DNA of 30,509 nucleotides, taken from the NCBI GenBank assembly GCA_003427395.1, contig BFEA01000369.1, positions 396,737 to 427,245 on the forward strand, given 5' to 3'. The stretch comes from Chara braunii. Taxonomy: Eukaryota; Streptophyta; Charophyceae; Charales; Characeae. A model generated the notes under the pieces. That model saw nothing but the letters and a program-made list of their open reading frames with translations, ran no database searches and had not been told where the DNA came from. This document shows positions 9,181 through 18,860 of the stretch, piece after piece (within the stretch, counting starts at the first letter, position 1; each line of letters starts with the position of its first letter). The translations under genes were made by a program, and so were the position numbers.

Positions 9181-9684
9181 ATGGAGGAAGGTGGTGCTGA
9201 TGAGGTTCCCTATTCTGACATCGAGTGGGGACTGGAGGAGGAGAACAGCGGCGCAGGCCAGGGGAGAACCTACGCTGATGTTGCGGCCGGAGGGAGGCCG
9301 CAAGGAGGAGGACAACGGTCCGGCCATAATGGTCGGGCCCTAGGTGGCCGAGGACAGGGCGGCCAGGGGGTTGGCGGCAACGGCAACCGCCAAGAGGGAG
9401 GAAGGGGAGGTCCCCCCCCTAACCGTCCGCATTTTAGTCGGTCACCCCCCAGACAAGGAAGGTGGCATCCAGGCTGGCTCGAGGGCCGACCCTGGCTAGA
9501 TCTGGGTATAGATCAGGGAGTATGGCAAGCACGCATTAACAATTCTCAATGCGTATTCTGCGGGGACCCAGGCCACATTATCAAATTTGTCCCAAGTATA
9601 GGGACCGTGCTGCGTCTGGGGCAGCGAAAGACAACCGCCTGTAGGGGTCGCAACTGCCCCTACCCCAGGAGTATGTGGATCTGA
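9181..9684 (+). pseudogene. gag: E3 gag nucleocapsid with damaged CCHC zinc knuckle
   Basis: The frame encodes an Asp/Glu-rich start, a Gly/Arg-rich RNA-binding-like stretch of ~70 residues, and at 9550-9591 the motif CVFCGDPGHIIKFV. This is CX2CX4HX4 followed by Val instead of Cys. The missing Cys codon (TGT at 9588-9590) is present one frame over, so a one-base loss just before it breaks the knuckle and shifts everything after. The zinc knuckle binds element RNA for packaging. In the other frame about 20 codons follow before a TAG near 9654. Confidence 0.75.
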
Positions 9685-9724
9685 GCGTGCGCGCGAAGTA
9701 GAGTCTCCCACTCCACATATCTCC

Positions 9725-10254
9725 ATGGCAGAGGTTGCAGGCCAGCGTTTAGTAAGTTGTCCAGAGACTGCTTGTGTTAGGGTCTCTCTAGACGCTTCCC
9801 TCACAAGCTTACCTGAGGAGTTAAGAGAGAGGAGGCAAGCCTGGGCCAAGATGAAGAAGGATAGTAAAGGACAACTAATCCTCGCAGATGCAGAGATATT
9901 TAGAGCTAGAGTAGGAGCCCTCATAGACAGCGGGGCGACTAGGAGCTATATTAGTCGTAAAGCGCTGAGGAAGTTGAAGTTGAACATAAAGGTCCAACGA
10001 CTAGAAGAGCCTGTGGTCAGCATCCTCGCAGACAATAGCAGGATGCGCGTCGAAGAGTATGTTGAGGGGTTCCACGCCTACTTTCGCCTGGATAAAAAGA
10101 TGGCAAGGTAGAGAAGGTACTGCATTCCCTGACCCTCCTTGTAGAAGAGAGTCTCCCGTTTGACATAGTTTTAGGCACAGATTGGGGAGAGGCAGCAGGA
10201 GCCACACTTCACCTCAGGGAGCATGAGTGTAGGCTCCCTAGTGCATCAGGCGAA
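9725..10254 (+). pseudogene. E3 aspartic protease, frameshifted
   Basis: The ATG-opened frame at 9725 contains ALIDSGATRSYIS. Its DSGAT (GAC at 9926-9928) is the catalytic motif of retroviral-type aspartic proteases, which mature Gag-Pol. The frame stops at 10111 soon after RLDKKMAR. In the next frame the protease continues through FDIVLGTDWGE (10159-10191), the usual C-terminal hydrophobic motif of Ty3/Gypsy proteases, until about 10250, where it would join the RT frame. One frameshift at ~10095-10110 therefore splits the enzyme and a second separates it from RT. Confidence 0.8.
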
Positions 10255-12223
10255 GTCAAGAAAGTCCGCCCTGTTCCATGAGTCCGGGGTAGAAAATCCC
10301 CTTGCCCATGGCTGCCTCAGTGCTCCTGCATTCGCTAGGCTTGTGCGAAAGGAGCACCTTGAAGAGCAGGTGTTCGTGGCCTATGTTAGGCCAGTGTCCG
10401 ATCAGCCTAAGGAGGAAGAAAAGATCCATCCTGCTATTGCCAGTCTGCTGGAAGAATATAAGGATCTATCTGAACCACCTTCAGGGGTAGTGCCCAGAAC
10501 GATCCAGCACCGAATAGAAATAGAACCTGGCAGTAAAACGCCAAAGGGGGCAGTCTACAGGATGTCTCCCAAAGAGTTAGAGGAGCTACGCAGACAGTTA
10601 GATGAGCTCCTAAAAAAAGGATGGATCCGGCCTAGTTCATCGTCGTTCGGCGCACCTGTTCTGTTTGTCCCAAAGAAGGAGGGAGAGTTGCGCATGTGTA
10701 TTGACTACAGGGGACTGAACGCCATCATGATTAAGAATGCAGAGCCATTACCGTGTATAGATGATTTGCTAGATCGAGTTCAGGGGTGCAGATATTTCTC
10801 GAAGATAGATCTAAAATCAGGGTACAATGAGATAGAGATCCACCCTGACGATCAGTATAAGATGGCATTCAGGACAAGGTATGGGCATTATGAGTTCATA
10901 GTGATGTCATTTGGACTTACTAATGCACCCGCAACATTTCAGCGTTGTATGAACGCCTTGTTTAGACATTGGCTAGATAGGTTCATCGTAGTTTACCTAG
11001 ATGATATCCTAGTGTTCAGCAAGACCCTCGAGGAACATGAGGGCCATCTACGACAGATTCTAAGTAAGCTCAGAGAGTCTAACTTTAAGATTAACCCGAA
11101 GAAGTGCGAATGGGCCAAGACACAGGTCCTTTACCTAGGCCATGTACTAGGCGGCGATGGCATTCGGCCTGAGGACAACAAGATAGCATCCATCAGAGAT
11201 TGGCCAACTCCTAAGACGCTGACAGAGTTGCGCTCATTCCTAGGACTAGCTAACTACTACAGGAAGTTTGTGAGGAACTTCTCCACGATCGCTGCTCCCC
11301 TTCGTAGACTTCTGAAGAAAGAGACTATCTGGAAGTGGGACCAAGATTGTGAGTCAACCTTCAAGAAATTGAAGAAGGCTTTGATAGAGTACCCTGTCCT
11401 CAAAGTTGCTGATCCATCATTACCATTCGTTGTTACTACAGACGCGAGTCAGTATGGCATAGGCGCCGTTCTACAGCAAGATGACGGCAACGGTTATAGG
11501 CCCGTAGAGTTCATGTCAGCTAGGCTGCCCTCAGAGAAAGTCGCAACATCGACATATGAAAGAGAACTCTACGCTCTCAGGCATGCTCTAGAGCACTGGA
11601 GACATTACCTGCTTGGGAGACACTTCAAGGTTTACTCAAGCCACGAGACTCTTAGATGGCTAAAGACACAGGCCAAGATGACGCCCAAGTTGACTAGATG
11701 GGCTGCTGAGATAGACCAGTATGACTTTGAGTTGAAACCCGTCAAAGGCAAGTATAACGTGGTAGCTGATGCGCTAAGTAGGAGATTTGATTACTTCGGC
11801 GCAATAGTGCACTACCTAGACATAGGGGCCGATCTGCAACAGAAAATAAGAGATGCCTATGCACATGACCCGATCTACAATGAGCTGCTGAAGAGAGTAA
11901 AGGAAGCCCCCAATAGTAAGCCATACTACCGAACCACGAACGGGCTACTGTTTGAGAAGACTAATGTCGCTGACACACACTGTGTCTCCAATAGTGAAGA
12001 GATCCGTTGTCTCATCTTAAGGGAATGCCACGATATGAAAGGGCACTTCGGATGGCAGACGACTTCAGCTAACCTGATGATGTCCTATACGTGGCCAGGC
12101 ATGAAAGCAGACTGCATAGAATATGTGCGCAATTGCAAAGTGTGTCAGCGTAATAAAGCTACGACTAGAGCCCCTCTGGATCTTCTTAGACCCTTGCCTA
12201 TTCCCTCAGGACCCGGAGATTAA
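10223..12223 (+). CDS. pol: E3 reverse transcriptase / RNase H / integrase N-terminus
   Basis: A 666-codon frame carries, in order, an RT with LRMCIDYRGLNAI, SKIDLKSGYNEIEI and the YLDD active site (10994-11005), an RNase H with TTDASQYGIGAVL, YERELYAL and VADALSRR, and the integrase HHCC zinc-binding region (CHDMKGHFGW ... CKVCQRNKA). RT copies element RNA, RNase H removes the RNA strand, and integrase inserts the cDNA. The third RNase H acidic position reads YSSHETLRW where YTDH is usual, so a catalytic Asp seems lost (11636-11641). The apparent ATG at 10223 is inside the region and is not the native start. The frame ends at TAA 12221-12223, after which integrase continues in the same frame, so the stop is a premature mutation. 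Confidence 0.92.
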   Translation: MSVGSLVHQAKSRKSALFHESGVENPLAHGCLSAPAFARLVRKEHLEEQVFVAYVRPVSDQPKEEEKIHPAIASLLEEYKDLSEPPSGVVPRTIQHRIEIEPGSKTPKGAVYRMSPKELEELRRQLDELLKKGWIRPSSSSFGAPVLFVPKKEGELRMCIDYRGLNAIMIKNAEPLPCIDDLLDRVQGCRYFSKIDLKSGYNEIEIHPDDQYKMAFRTRYGHYEFIVMSFGLTNAPATFQRCMNALFRHWLDRFIVVYLDDILVFSKTLEEHEGHLRQILSKLRESNFKINPKKCEWAKTQVLYLGHVLGGDGIRPEDNKIASIRDWPTPKTLTELRSFLGLANYYRKFVRNFSTIAAPLRRLLKKETIWKWDQDCESTFKKLKKALIEYPVLKVADPSLPFVVTTDASQYGIGAVLQQDDGNGYRPVEFMSARLPSEKVATSTYERELYALRHALEHWRHYLLGRHFKVYSSHETLRWLKTQAKMTPKLTRWAAEIDQYDFELKPVKGKYNVVADALSRRFDYFGAIVHYLDIGADLQQKIRDAYAHDPIYNELLKRVKEAPNSKPYYRTTNGLLFEKTNVADTHCVSNSEEIRCLILRECHDMKGHFGWQTTSANLMMSYTWPGMKADCIEYVRNCKVCQRNKATTRAPLDLLRPLPIPSGPGD

Positions 12224-13024
12224 GTGTCCATTGACTTCAAGGATACTGGAGTCAGAAGCAGACATGGAACAAATCAAGTCATGGTCATAGGAGACAGATT
12301 TAGTAAGTATGCAGTATTTGTTCCCTTGCCTTCAAAGGCCCGTACAGAGTTAGTTATAAGGAAGTTCTTTGATTTCTGTGTAAGTGAGCATGGTATGGCA
12401 TTGTCCATAGTAAGTGATAGGGACACCCGGTTTACCAGCCAGAACTGGCAAGATCTTATGAAAGTACACGGGTCTAAGTTGTTGATGTCGTCAGGACGAC
12501 ACCCCGAGACTAACGGTCAGACAGAACAGATGAATAAGATCTTGCAACAGCTACTCAGAATGTACACTAGACCGGATCAGCTAGACTGGGACGAGTTGCT
12601 TCCCAAAGTAGCAAGCGCCTACAACAACAGTGTTCACTTAGCTACTTGTCGGACTCCTAATGAGCTACATAAGTCTTTTAAACCTAGGCGACCACTAGAA
12701 GGACTAAACCGGGATCAGATCCAGAGACTTCCACCCGGTACTCGAGAGTTCGCGCTCCATCATGAGCAAGAGGTTGCTAAGGTCACAGACAACCTGAGGA
12801 AGGCCCAGCACCGCATGATAGAGCAGGCTAACAAACACCGCCGACCTTCACAGTTTCAGGTAGGTGACCTAGTCTGGGTCAAGTCAAAGGAGTTCGCACC
12901 GGAGGAAAACATCTCGCAGAAGCTCTCACCTGCATATAGAGGACCGTGGCCTGTCCTAGAAGTCAAAGGAGGAGAGGACGGCCCGTCGTATACGATAGAG
13001 ATCCCAGCACACCTCCACACGTAC
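12224..13024 (+). pseudogene. pol: E3 integrase catalytic core, interrupted by E4
   Basis: This is the direct in-frame continuation after the TAA. The catalytic triad is intact: Asp in SIDFKD (12233-12235), Asp in SDRDTRF (12416-12418) and Glu in NGQTEQ (12524-12526), spaced D-X60-D-X35-E. Downstream are AYNNSVH, FQVGDLVWVKSKEFA and LSPAYRGPWPVLEV, the usual C-terminal DNA-binding part of chromovirus integrases. The frame breaks at HLHTY (13022-13024), where the E4 LTR begins. The last 22 codons of the apparent frame (13025-13090) are E4 LTR. The natural continuation, YPVFHASKLL, resumes at 22001 on the far side of E4. Confidence 0.9.
13020..13024. repeat. Left target-site duplication of E4 (CGTAC)
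   Basis: CGTAC immediately precedes the E4 5' LTR (TGTGGCATAC) and recurs at 21937-21941 right after the 3' LTR end (GCAACA). Five bases is the usual size for Ty3/Gypsy integrases. It also keeps the E3 integrase frame consistent on both sides. Confidence 0.93.
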
Positions 13025-14174
13025 TGTGGCATACTGCGTAGCCATACGGGCCTGCAGGGGTCGTCCCGCATTCTCAGCCTAAAAGCCTAGAAATAAAAGC
13101 TTACAGGCCCCATGTCGTTTCAGCCTGAAAAATGAAAACGAGGGCCTGCGGGCCCTATTTCGTTTTCAGCCTAAAACAGGGTTTTTTCAACCCTGAGTCT
13201 TTTCAGCCTGAAATGGAGGGCCACTTTCGGGCCCTCATAAGATCGACCTTCCCTAACACTCAGGCACAAAACCAGGGTTTCGAGAACATGCTATCTTTAG
13301 CCTGTTCCCACGAACAGCCTCAGCAGGAGCTGCAACGGCAGCCCCTGGCTCCTGTCAGCATTGGCAAGAGCAGCCTCCTGGACTGCCTCGCCCTGGAGTC
13401 AGGAGGTAGGCCGAGTAGTACATAGGAAGTTCCCATGCACTTCACGGGTAGGTAGTTGGACAGAAGGCAGGAGTAGTCTTCAGGATTCAGCCGCAACACT
13501 CAGGAGGAGCGCTGCAGGAGTAGCTTGGCGCTAGCAGTAGTCTTCAGCGCTGGGCACTAGTAGCCATAGCAGTAGTCTTCAGCGCTGGGCGCTGGTAGGT
13601 GGTAGTAGTAGTGTTGGGGAGAGATGGCTGGCGGAGGCCAGTGAGACTTACCTGTGGCGCCATCGCTCCAGCTCCATCTTCGAGGTACCTGCATCAAGGC
13701 GCCAACTTCACAGGTTAGTACCGAATAGAGAGAGAGAGAAAGAGTTCTTCTTCTTACTCTTCTAAGTCCACCATCTCTTCTTCCCCTCTCACCACCTGAC
13801 TTCTCAGTATCAGCGGACTACGACAGAGAGAGAGAGTTGTGACTTGAGACTTGACGACATTGGATCCAGACTCGACATTGGGGTTCAGACATTATGACAA
13901 GGGACTATTTGGGCCTGTGCCGAAGACTTGGTGTTGACGACATTCCCATCTTCCCCCTCTTCTTCGTCTGTGTATGGTCGGGGTTGGCGCATTCTTCCTG
14001 TGTGAGCGCCAGACCCCTTCACACCATGGAGTGATGATGATGATGTATGTTCGGGGCTCCATTGCAATATTGATTGTTCGGATCATTGGTATCTATGTCT
14101 TCCGCTACGCTATCTTGTACTTTGTATTGAGAGGTCGGTTCTTGTTTTGGTTTGCACCCTTACAATATGCAACA
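13025..14174 (+). mobile_element. E4 5' LTR
   Basis: It begins TGTGGCATACTGCG and ends TATGCAACA, and matches the 3' LTR over its whole length. Inside are two AGTAGTCTTCAGCGCTGGGC units (13538-13592), GCCATAGC (13563-13570) and ACTTACCTG (13646-13654). The 97-residue frame at 13132-13425 has no domain and lies inside the LTR, so it is not taken as a gene. Confidence 0.93.
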
Positions 14175-14177
14175 GTT

Positions 14178-14191
14178 TGGTATCGGAGCAG
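14178..14191 (+). promoter_or_regulatory. Primer-binding site of E4
   Basis: TGGTATCGGAGCAG lies three bases after the LTR end. It differs from the usual iMet site by one base (TCG for TCA), as does the E2 site, which supports their relation. Confidence 0.82.
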
Positions 14192-14892
14192 ACCTCTCAT
14201 TCAGAGGACCCGCTCAATCATGTAGCCAGCTTGCTTGATCTATTGATTACTCGTTAGTAAATCTAGGACTTCGTCAAATCTCTGGAAAGAAGAAAAATTC
14301 TCGCAACAAATATCTGAAAATTTGTGATAATCGCATTTCGTTTTACCTGAAATTTCTGATATTTGTATTTCGTTTTCACGCAACAAATATCTGAAAATTT
14401 ATGATAATCGCATTTCGTTTTATCTGAAAATTCCTGATAGTTGCATTTCGTTTCTCTAATATTTGCATACATAGCTGAAAATTTCTGATGTTAACATTTC
14501 GTTTTCTAGGCATATTAGGATGACGATAGAAGTGGTCATGTCGTTAGGCAGATTAGGAGGTTGCCATATTCTCAGAAACTGGATTTAGTTCTTTTCTGAA
14601 AATCGCACCTTTGCTCTATTTCGCAAAAAAAAATTTCAAGATCGCATTTTTGTGAAAGCCGAAACTTTGCGGAACCTACCCTAGATCTCGCTCATAGTAC
14701 TCTTCTGACATGCCTCACTCATAACAGATCGACAGATATACAAAAAAAAAAAAAAAGGAAGTAGCCCTCTTTTTTATTTTTTTATTTATTTATCTGTTGA
14801 TTAGGGCCGGGAGGAAAGTATTGTTGGGTTGGTTACCTACCTGCGTTTTCCCTCCCACCCACCCCTTTGCATGCATTTCCGGGTTGGTACAG
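14192..14892 (+). other. E4 AT-rich leader with 77-bp tandem repeat
   Basis: No gene is supported here. A 77-base unit starting CAACAAATATCTGAAAATTT is repeated at 14304-14380 and 14381-14457. Each unit is itself built of two related ~38-base halves ending in ATTTCGTTTT, and a further half-unit follows to about 14510. An A15 tract lies near 14742-14756, followed by a T-rich stretch. Confidence 0.7.
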
Positions 14893-15078
14893 TGCCACGT
14901 CAGCAATGCCACGTCAGCAAGAGTGCCACATCAGCAGTGCCACGTCAACAACAATGCCACGTCAGCAGTGCCACATCAGCAACAGTGCCACATCAGAAGT
15001 GCCACGTCAGCAACAGTGCCACATCAGAAGTGCCACGTCAGCAACAGTGCCACCTCAGCAGTGCCACGTCAGCAACAG
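14893..15078 (+). repeat. Six 31-bp repeats with CCACGTCA motifs
   Basis: TGCCAC starts at 14893, 14907, 14924, 14938, 14955, 14969, 14986, 15000, 15017, 15031, 15048 and 15062, with spacings alternating exactly 14 and 17, so the true unit is 31 bp and six units fill 186 bp. Seven of the twelve half-units read TGCCACGTCA; four have ACATCA and one ACCTCA. CCACGTCA (reverse TGACGTGG) is the HEX or C/G-box-type site recognised by plant bZIP factors. All three forward frames stay open through it because 31 is not a multiple of three and the unit lacks stops. Regulatory function is inferred. Confidence 0.88.
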
Positions 15079-15090
15079 TGCCCCGCCACC

Positions 15091-16566
15091 ATGACGGGCT
15101 CAACTCTGGGCATGCTAGGCCAACTGGCCAACGAGTCCATTGCTGAGTACAAACAGCGGTTCCAGACTCACCGCTCAACTCTGGGCATGCTAGGCCAACT
15201 GGCCAACGAGTCCATTGCTGAGTACAAACAGCGGTTCCAGACTCACCTCGCACTGATCGAGGCTCAGGAACAACGCCAGGTGGCAGCCGAGGCTGTCCGC
15301 CTACAGGCTGAAGCGGCGGCAACAGCTGAGAAGCAGCGGCTCCAGGCCGAAGCAGATGCAGATACCCAGGCACGCCGCAAGGAAGCCCAGGATCTGCTAC
15401 AGCGGCATGAAGCCACCAGCATCGAAAAACTCAAGTTTTCGCACTTTGAACCATCCGAGGAGCACGACGACGCGACACCGGAGGAACAACACAAGGAATT
15501 CATGGCCACACTAGTGACTCGGTTGGTTTACACTAGTAACCACTTGCAGTCCGAGCTGGTGAACCTCCAGCGGGCCGTACGGAACCACAAGGCTCAACAC
15601 GAGGATGCAGCACGGGTACTTGACTCCCGTGTACAGGACTTGGAGCAAACTGCACCAAGACCGGAGGTTGGCGAGTCCGGCAGTGCACCCTCTGTCCGCC
15701 AACTGGAGGAACGCGTCGATCACGTAGTGGCAATGCTAGGTGATATTAGCACCTTCGCAGTGCCCGCAACCATCAGCCAGCAGCTGGATACACTGAAGAC
15801 CAAGATCAGGCAGCGACAACAGCCGTTTGGCCCCGATCGCAGCACCAGCACGGCAAAGCATTACAAGATGTCAACGTTCCGGATCGAGAAGTTTGATGAT
15901 TACACACATCAAGACCCGGTCGTGTGGTGGCAAGGATTCACAACGGAGTTGGGGACTCGTGAGGTCCCCGAACATCTGTTCATCGGCGCACTGTTCCTTA
16001 ACGCCAAGGGAGGATGCCAGATCTGGCTCAGCCATATGGCAACCGTCCACGGCGTCCAGGTCTTCGACCTACACAAGAAGGTCTCCTGGGAGGATCTGAC
16101 AAAAGAATGGAAGAAGCGGTTCATCATTGACGGCGCCCCGACGCTCGCCATTAACTGCATCTTCACGATAGCTCAAGGAAACACAGTGACACGTGATTGG
16201 CTTACGGATTGGCAGAAGATCGTGGCGACGCCCGATCTGGACTTGCCATTTCCGCATTTGCGCTGGGAGTTCTACAACCGGTCATGCGCCGCTTTGAGCC
16301 TCGCACTTGGTGATTGCGAGCAGTACAACACCTTCGCCAAAATCATCAACAAGGCGAGGGAGATCATCAAGACAAACAGGGCGGCTGCACACGAGAAGTC
16401 AACGTGGCAGCCAACCTATGTGGAGAAGGTGAGAACTGGTCCACGGCCGCAACATGTTGTTGCAGTCCAAACGGACAACATTGTGGAAGACCCGGCAGCC
16501 ACCCAAGCATCACGTGAGGGAGATCAGGTGGTTGCTGTCCAGCCGCGAAGCAACAACAAGTCCTGA
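15091..16566 (+). CDS. gag: E4 gag (coiled coil plus capsid-like domain), TGA-terminated
   Basis: The ATG at 15091 has a perfect GCCACCATGA-type context right after the 31-bp array. The frame extends further upstream only through the array and without an ATG, so I prefer this start (491 residues). The first 50 residues are a 25-residue segment present twice because of a 75-bp duplication. An Ala/Gln/Glu-rich coiled coil follows (residues ~50-130), then more helices, then a capsid-like domain: KMSTFRIEKFDDY, DPVVWWQGFTTEL, FIGALFLNAKGG, DLTKEWKKRF and GNTVTRDWLTDWQKI. These fit the retrotransposon gag family. The frame stops at TGA 16564-16566, but the zinc knuckle follows in the same frame, so the stop is a mutation (CGA to TGA is enough). 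Confidence 0.82.
   Translation: MTGSTLGMLGQLANESIAEYKQRFQTHRSTLGMLGQLANESIAEYKQRFQTHLALIEAQEQRQVAAEAVRLQAEAAATAEKQRLQAEADADTQARRKEAQDLLQRHEATSIEKLKFSHFEPSEEHDDATPEEQHKEFMATLVTRLVYTSNHLQSELVNLQRAVRNHKAQHEDAARVLDSRVQDLEQTAPRPEVGESGSAPSVRQLEERVDHVVAMLGDISTFAVPATISQQLDTLKTKIRQRQQPFGPDRSTSTAKHYKMSTFRIEKFDDYTHQDPVVWWQGFTTELGTREVPEHLFIGALFLNAKGGCQIWLSHMATVHGVQVFDLHKKVSWEDLTKEWKKRFIIDGAPTLAINCIFTIAQGNTVTRDWLTDWQKIVATPDLDLPFPHLRWEFYNRSCAALSLALGDCEQYNTFAKIINKAREIIKTNRAAAHEKSTWQPTYVEKVRTGPRPQHVVAVQTDNIVEDPAATQASREGDQVVAVQPRSNNKS
15098..15247. repeat. 75-bp in-frame tandem duplication in E4 gag
   Basis: GCTCAACTCTGGGCATGC starts at 15098 and again at 15173 and the 75 bases between are repeated exactly. 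The duplication adds 25 residues without shifting the frame. Confidence 0.93.
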
Positions 16567-16770
16567 GGGAACGGGAAGGCAAAAACCGCATCGCCGGCCG
16601 GAAACGGACAGCCAGCACCATGGGTCAAGTTTCACTTGACCGAGGCATAATACAAGTGGCGCGACCGCTACGGCTGCTGCTATTGGTGCAACAACACCAA
16701 GCACAAGACCTCCCAATGCCCAGATCAAGGCAAGGAGGATGTTCGGCCTCGTATCAACTCGCGAAACTGA
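16567..16770 (+). pseudogene. gag: E4 gag nucleocapsid, CCHC zinc knuckle
   Basis: In the same frame as gag, after its TGA, the sequence encodes CYWCNNTKHKTSQC at 16678-16719, a perfect CX2CX4HX4C knuckle preceded by a basic YKWRDRYG segment. Another in-frame TAA (16648-16650) lies between, again explained by CAA to TAA. The knuckle is therefore intact in sequence but untranslatable as part of Gag. Confidence 0.82.
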
Positions 16771-17071
16771 GTTCCGCAGGAGGTGAGGCGACTCCACCTC
16801 TCACTCCGCCAGATTCGGTTGCCTTGCTAGCGGCCTCCTACACATCTGGGGAAGATGCGAATGTCGCAAGTTCTCGGTACACTTACGAGGACTATGCTGT
16901 CCACTCGGTCCCACCGTTGGACCAACCACTCCACGTGCAACAATCTACCGCATGCACGGTTTCGCTACCATCGGCAAACGAGTCGGCAGCTTCGCCCCCA
17001 TCTATAGTCTTGGATTGAACGATATGGTCAAGACTTGAAGACCTTGACCCGTTGACGTTTGCGGACTTCCA
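16771..17071 (+). pseudogene. E4 gag-protease linker, frame-shifted
   Basis: After the knuckle the coding frame seems to move to the third frame, open to TGA 17016-17018 with a Ser/Pro-rich, unconserved composition. In the same frame after that stop is [17 protein letters not shown]. Protease follows in yet another frame from 17072. I see no catalytic motif here. Confidence 0.45.
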
Positions 17072-17764
17072 ATGGATGCCCCTTCCCAGTCCGGTCGATT
17101 GCCGAAACCGCATTGCAACGTGCTCATGGCACGATTGCGAGATTACTTGCACACTGCAGTACCAACTCCGTTGATGGACGCCGGAGTAGAGGTTGTCGAC
17201 CTTCACAATTACATTGCGAAGATCGACCGCGAGTTCAGGGCACAACGGTACGACGACATCGACGCACCATTGTTATATGTACGCATTCAGATCGGAGAGG
17301 CGACCTGCAACGCTTCGATCGATTGCGGAGCCTCTCGCAACTACATGAGCCAGGACTTTATGGTACGCGCCGGCCTTGGCCCACACGTCCGGAGGAAGTC
17401 CCAGCCTACGCAAGTCACGTTGGCAGACGGTCACACGCACAAGTCAATCGACCGGTGCATTGATGACGTCCCCGTGTACTTTGCCCCGCATGCAAGCGAG
17501 GCGGTGTCCTTCGATATTTTGGACACCAAATTCGACATGATCTTGGGCATGTCATGGCTGCGAAGCGCGGATCACCCGGTGAACTTCTACCGCCGCACCG
17601 TTCACGTTCGTGATCGGAATGGAGTACTAGTCCCATGCACGGTAGCTCCTCCTCACCCTTCGATCAGCTGCCATGTGGTGTCCGCTGCAAGCATGCGAGC
17701 TTCCATCATCAGAGACGATCGAGGAGATGGGGGTGTGTTTTCTCCACGCCCTCCCGCCCCATGA
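17072..17764 (+). CDS. E4 aspartic protease domain
   Basis: A 230-codon frame contains [13 protein letters not shown] at about residues 80-92, where DCGAS replaces the usual DS/TGAT/S, and [19 protein letters not shown] near residue 150. This is the standard Ty3/Gypsy protease layout of a catalytic Asp loop, a strand-rich middle, and the hydrophobic ILGMxWL motif. The Cys next to the catalytic Asp also occurs in other retrotransposon families, so I do not call it dead. The C-terminal ~40 codons overlap the RT frame and probably result from a frameshift near 17680-17760. Confidence 0.8.
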   Translation: MDAPSQSGRLPKPHCNVLMARLRDYLHTAVPTPLMDAGVEVVDLHNYIAKIDREFRAQRYDDIDAPLLYVRIQIGEATCNASIDCGASRNYMSQDFMVRAGLGPHVRRKSQPTQVTLADGHTHKSIDRCIDDVPVYFAPHASEAVSFDILDTKFDMILGMSWLRSADHPVNFYRRTVHVRDRNGVLVPCTVAPPHPSISCHVVSAASMRASIIRDDRGDGGVFSPRPPAP

Positions 17765-18860
17765 CGCTTCATCGATGGACTCATCTTCAGACCCACGCAT
17801 CACCGAACTTCTCGATGCCTACGGCGACGTGTTTGAAGGCCCGCACGGAGTAGTACCGGATCGGCCCATCCGCCACGAGATCATCCTCGAGGACGGGGTT
17901 GTACCTCCGCGTGGTTGCATCTACCGAATGAGCGAGGAAGAGTTAAGTGTGCTGCGAGCACAACTCGACGACCTTCTGAAGAAAGGCTGGATTCGGCCTA
18001 GCTCATCGCCATACGGTGCTCCCGTTCTCTTCGTCCGGAAGAAGAACAAGGATTTGCGGTTGTGCATCGATTATCGCAAGCTCAACGTGCAAACGGTCAG
18101 AAACGTCGGCCCTCTTCCACGCATCGACGACCTTCTCGAACGGCTGGGCGGCGCCAAGTTCTTCTCCAAGCTTGACCTCAAGTCGGGATATCACCAACTC
18201 GAGATTCGGCAGGAGGACCGGTACAAGACCGCGTTTAAAACGAGATATGGGCATTTCGAATGGTGGTTATGCCATTTGGCATTATGAATGCCCCGACCAC
18301 TTTCCAAGCGGCTATGACAACGGAGTTCCGACACATGCTGGATCGATTCGTACTTATCTACCTCGACGACATCCTCGTGTACAATCGGAGGTTGGACGAG
18401 CATGTGGAACACCTGCGCACCGTTTTGGAGCGGCTATGACAAGCCAAGTACAAAGCCAACCGCGACAAATACGAATTCACGCGGTAGGAGCTGGAATACT
18501 TGGGACATTATGTGACGCCGCAAGGCATCTGTCCGCTCGCGGACAAGATCGAGGCCCTCCGCGTATGGCCCGAGCTCACCAACACCACGGACGTCCGTTC
18601 ATTCATGGGGTTGGCGGGCTACTTTCAGGGATTCATCACCGGGTACTCAAGGATTGCTGCACCTATGACGAGATTAAAATCGCCAAAGGTGCCATTCGTA
18701 TTCGATGACGACGCACGCCGGTCATTCCAAGCACTTAAGACGTCCATGCTGATGGCACCCGTCCTTAGCATATATGACCCCACCCTGCCTACGAGAGTGA
18801 CAACTGACGCTTCCGGCTGGAACAACACGACGGTAACGACTGACACCCTGTGGAGTATTT
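17673..18860 (+). pseudogene. pol: E4 reverse transcriptase, one frameshift and two stops
   Basis: The first part (17673-18287) encodes the RT fingers and palm: [32 protein letters not shown] and [14 protein letters not shown]. At about 18260 the frame shifts by one. [12 protein letters not shown] and the active site YLDDILVY (YLDD at 18359-18370) continue in the next frame. Two stops break it: TGA 18437-18439 and TAG 18485-18487, at positions where Arg and Gln are expected. LEYLGHYVTPQGI, FMGLAGYFQGFI and the RNase H start TTDASG follow, before another frameshift near 18825-18850. Confidence 0.88.

Noticed and set aside
13025-13090. Last 22 codons of the apparent E3 integrase frame
   Set aside because: They are the first bases of the E4 LTR read through, not integrase.
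13132-13425. LTR-internal frame, with a shorter counterpart at 20955-21167
   Set aside because: The frame differs in length between the two LTRs and has no domain, so it is probably chance.
14893-15078. CRISPR-like array
   Set aside because: Units are contiguous 14/17-base repeats with no unique spacers, and they sit inside a retrotransposon leader.
14797-15090. N-terminal extension of E4 gag through the 31-bp array
   Set aside because: All three frames are open there because of the repeat, no ATG is available in the gag frame before 15091, and the ATG at 15091 has a strong context.
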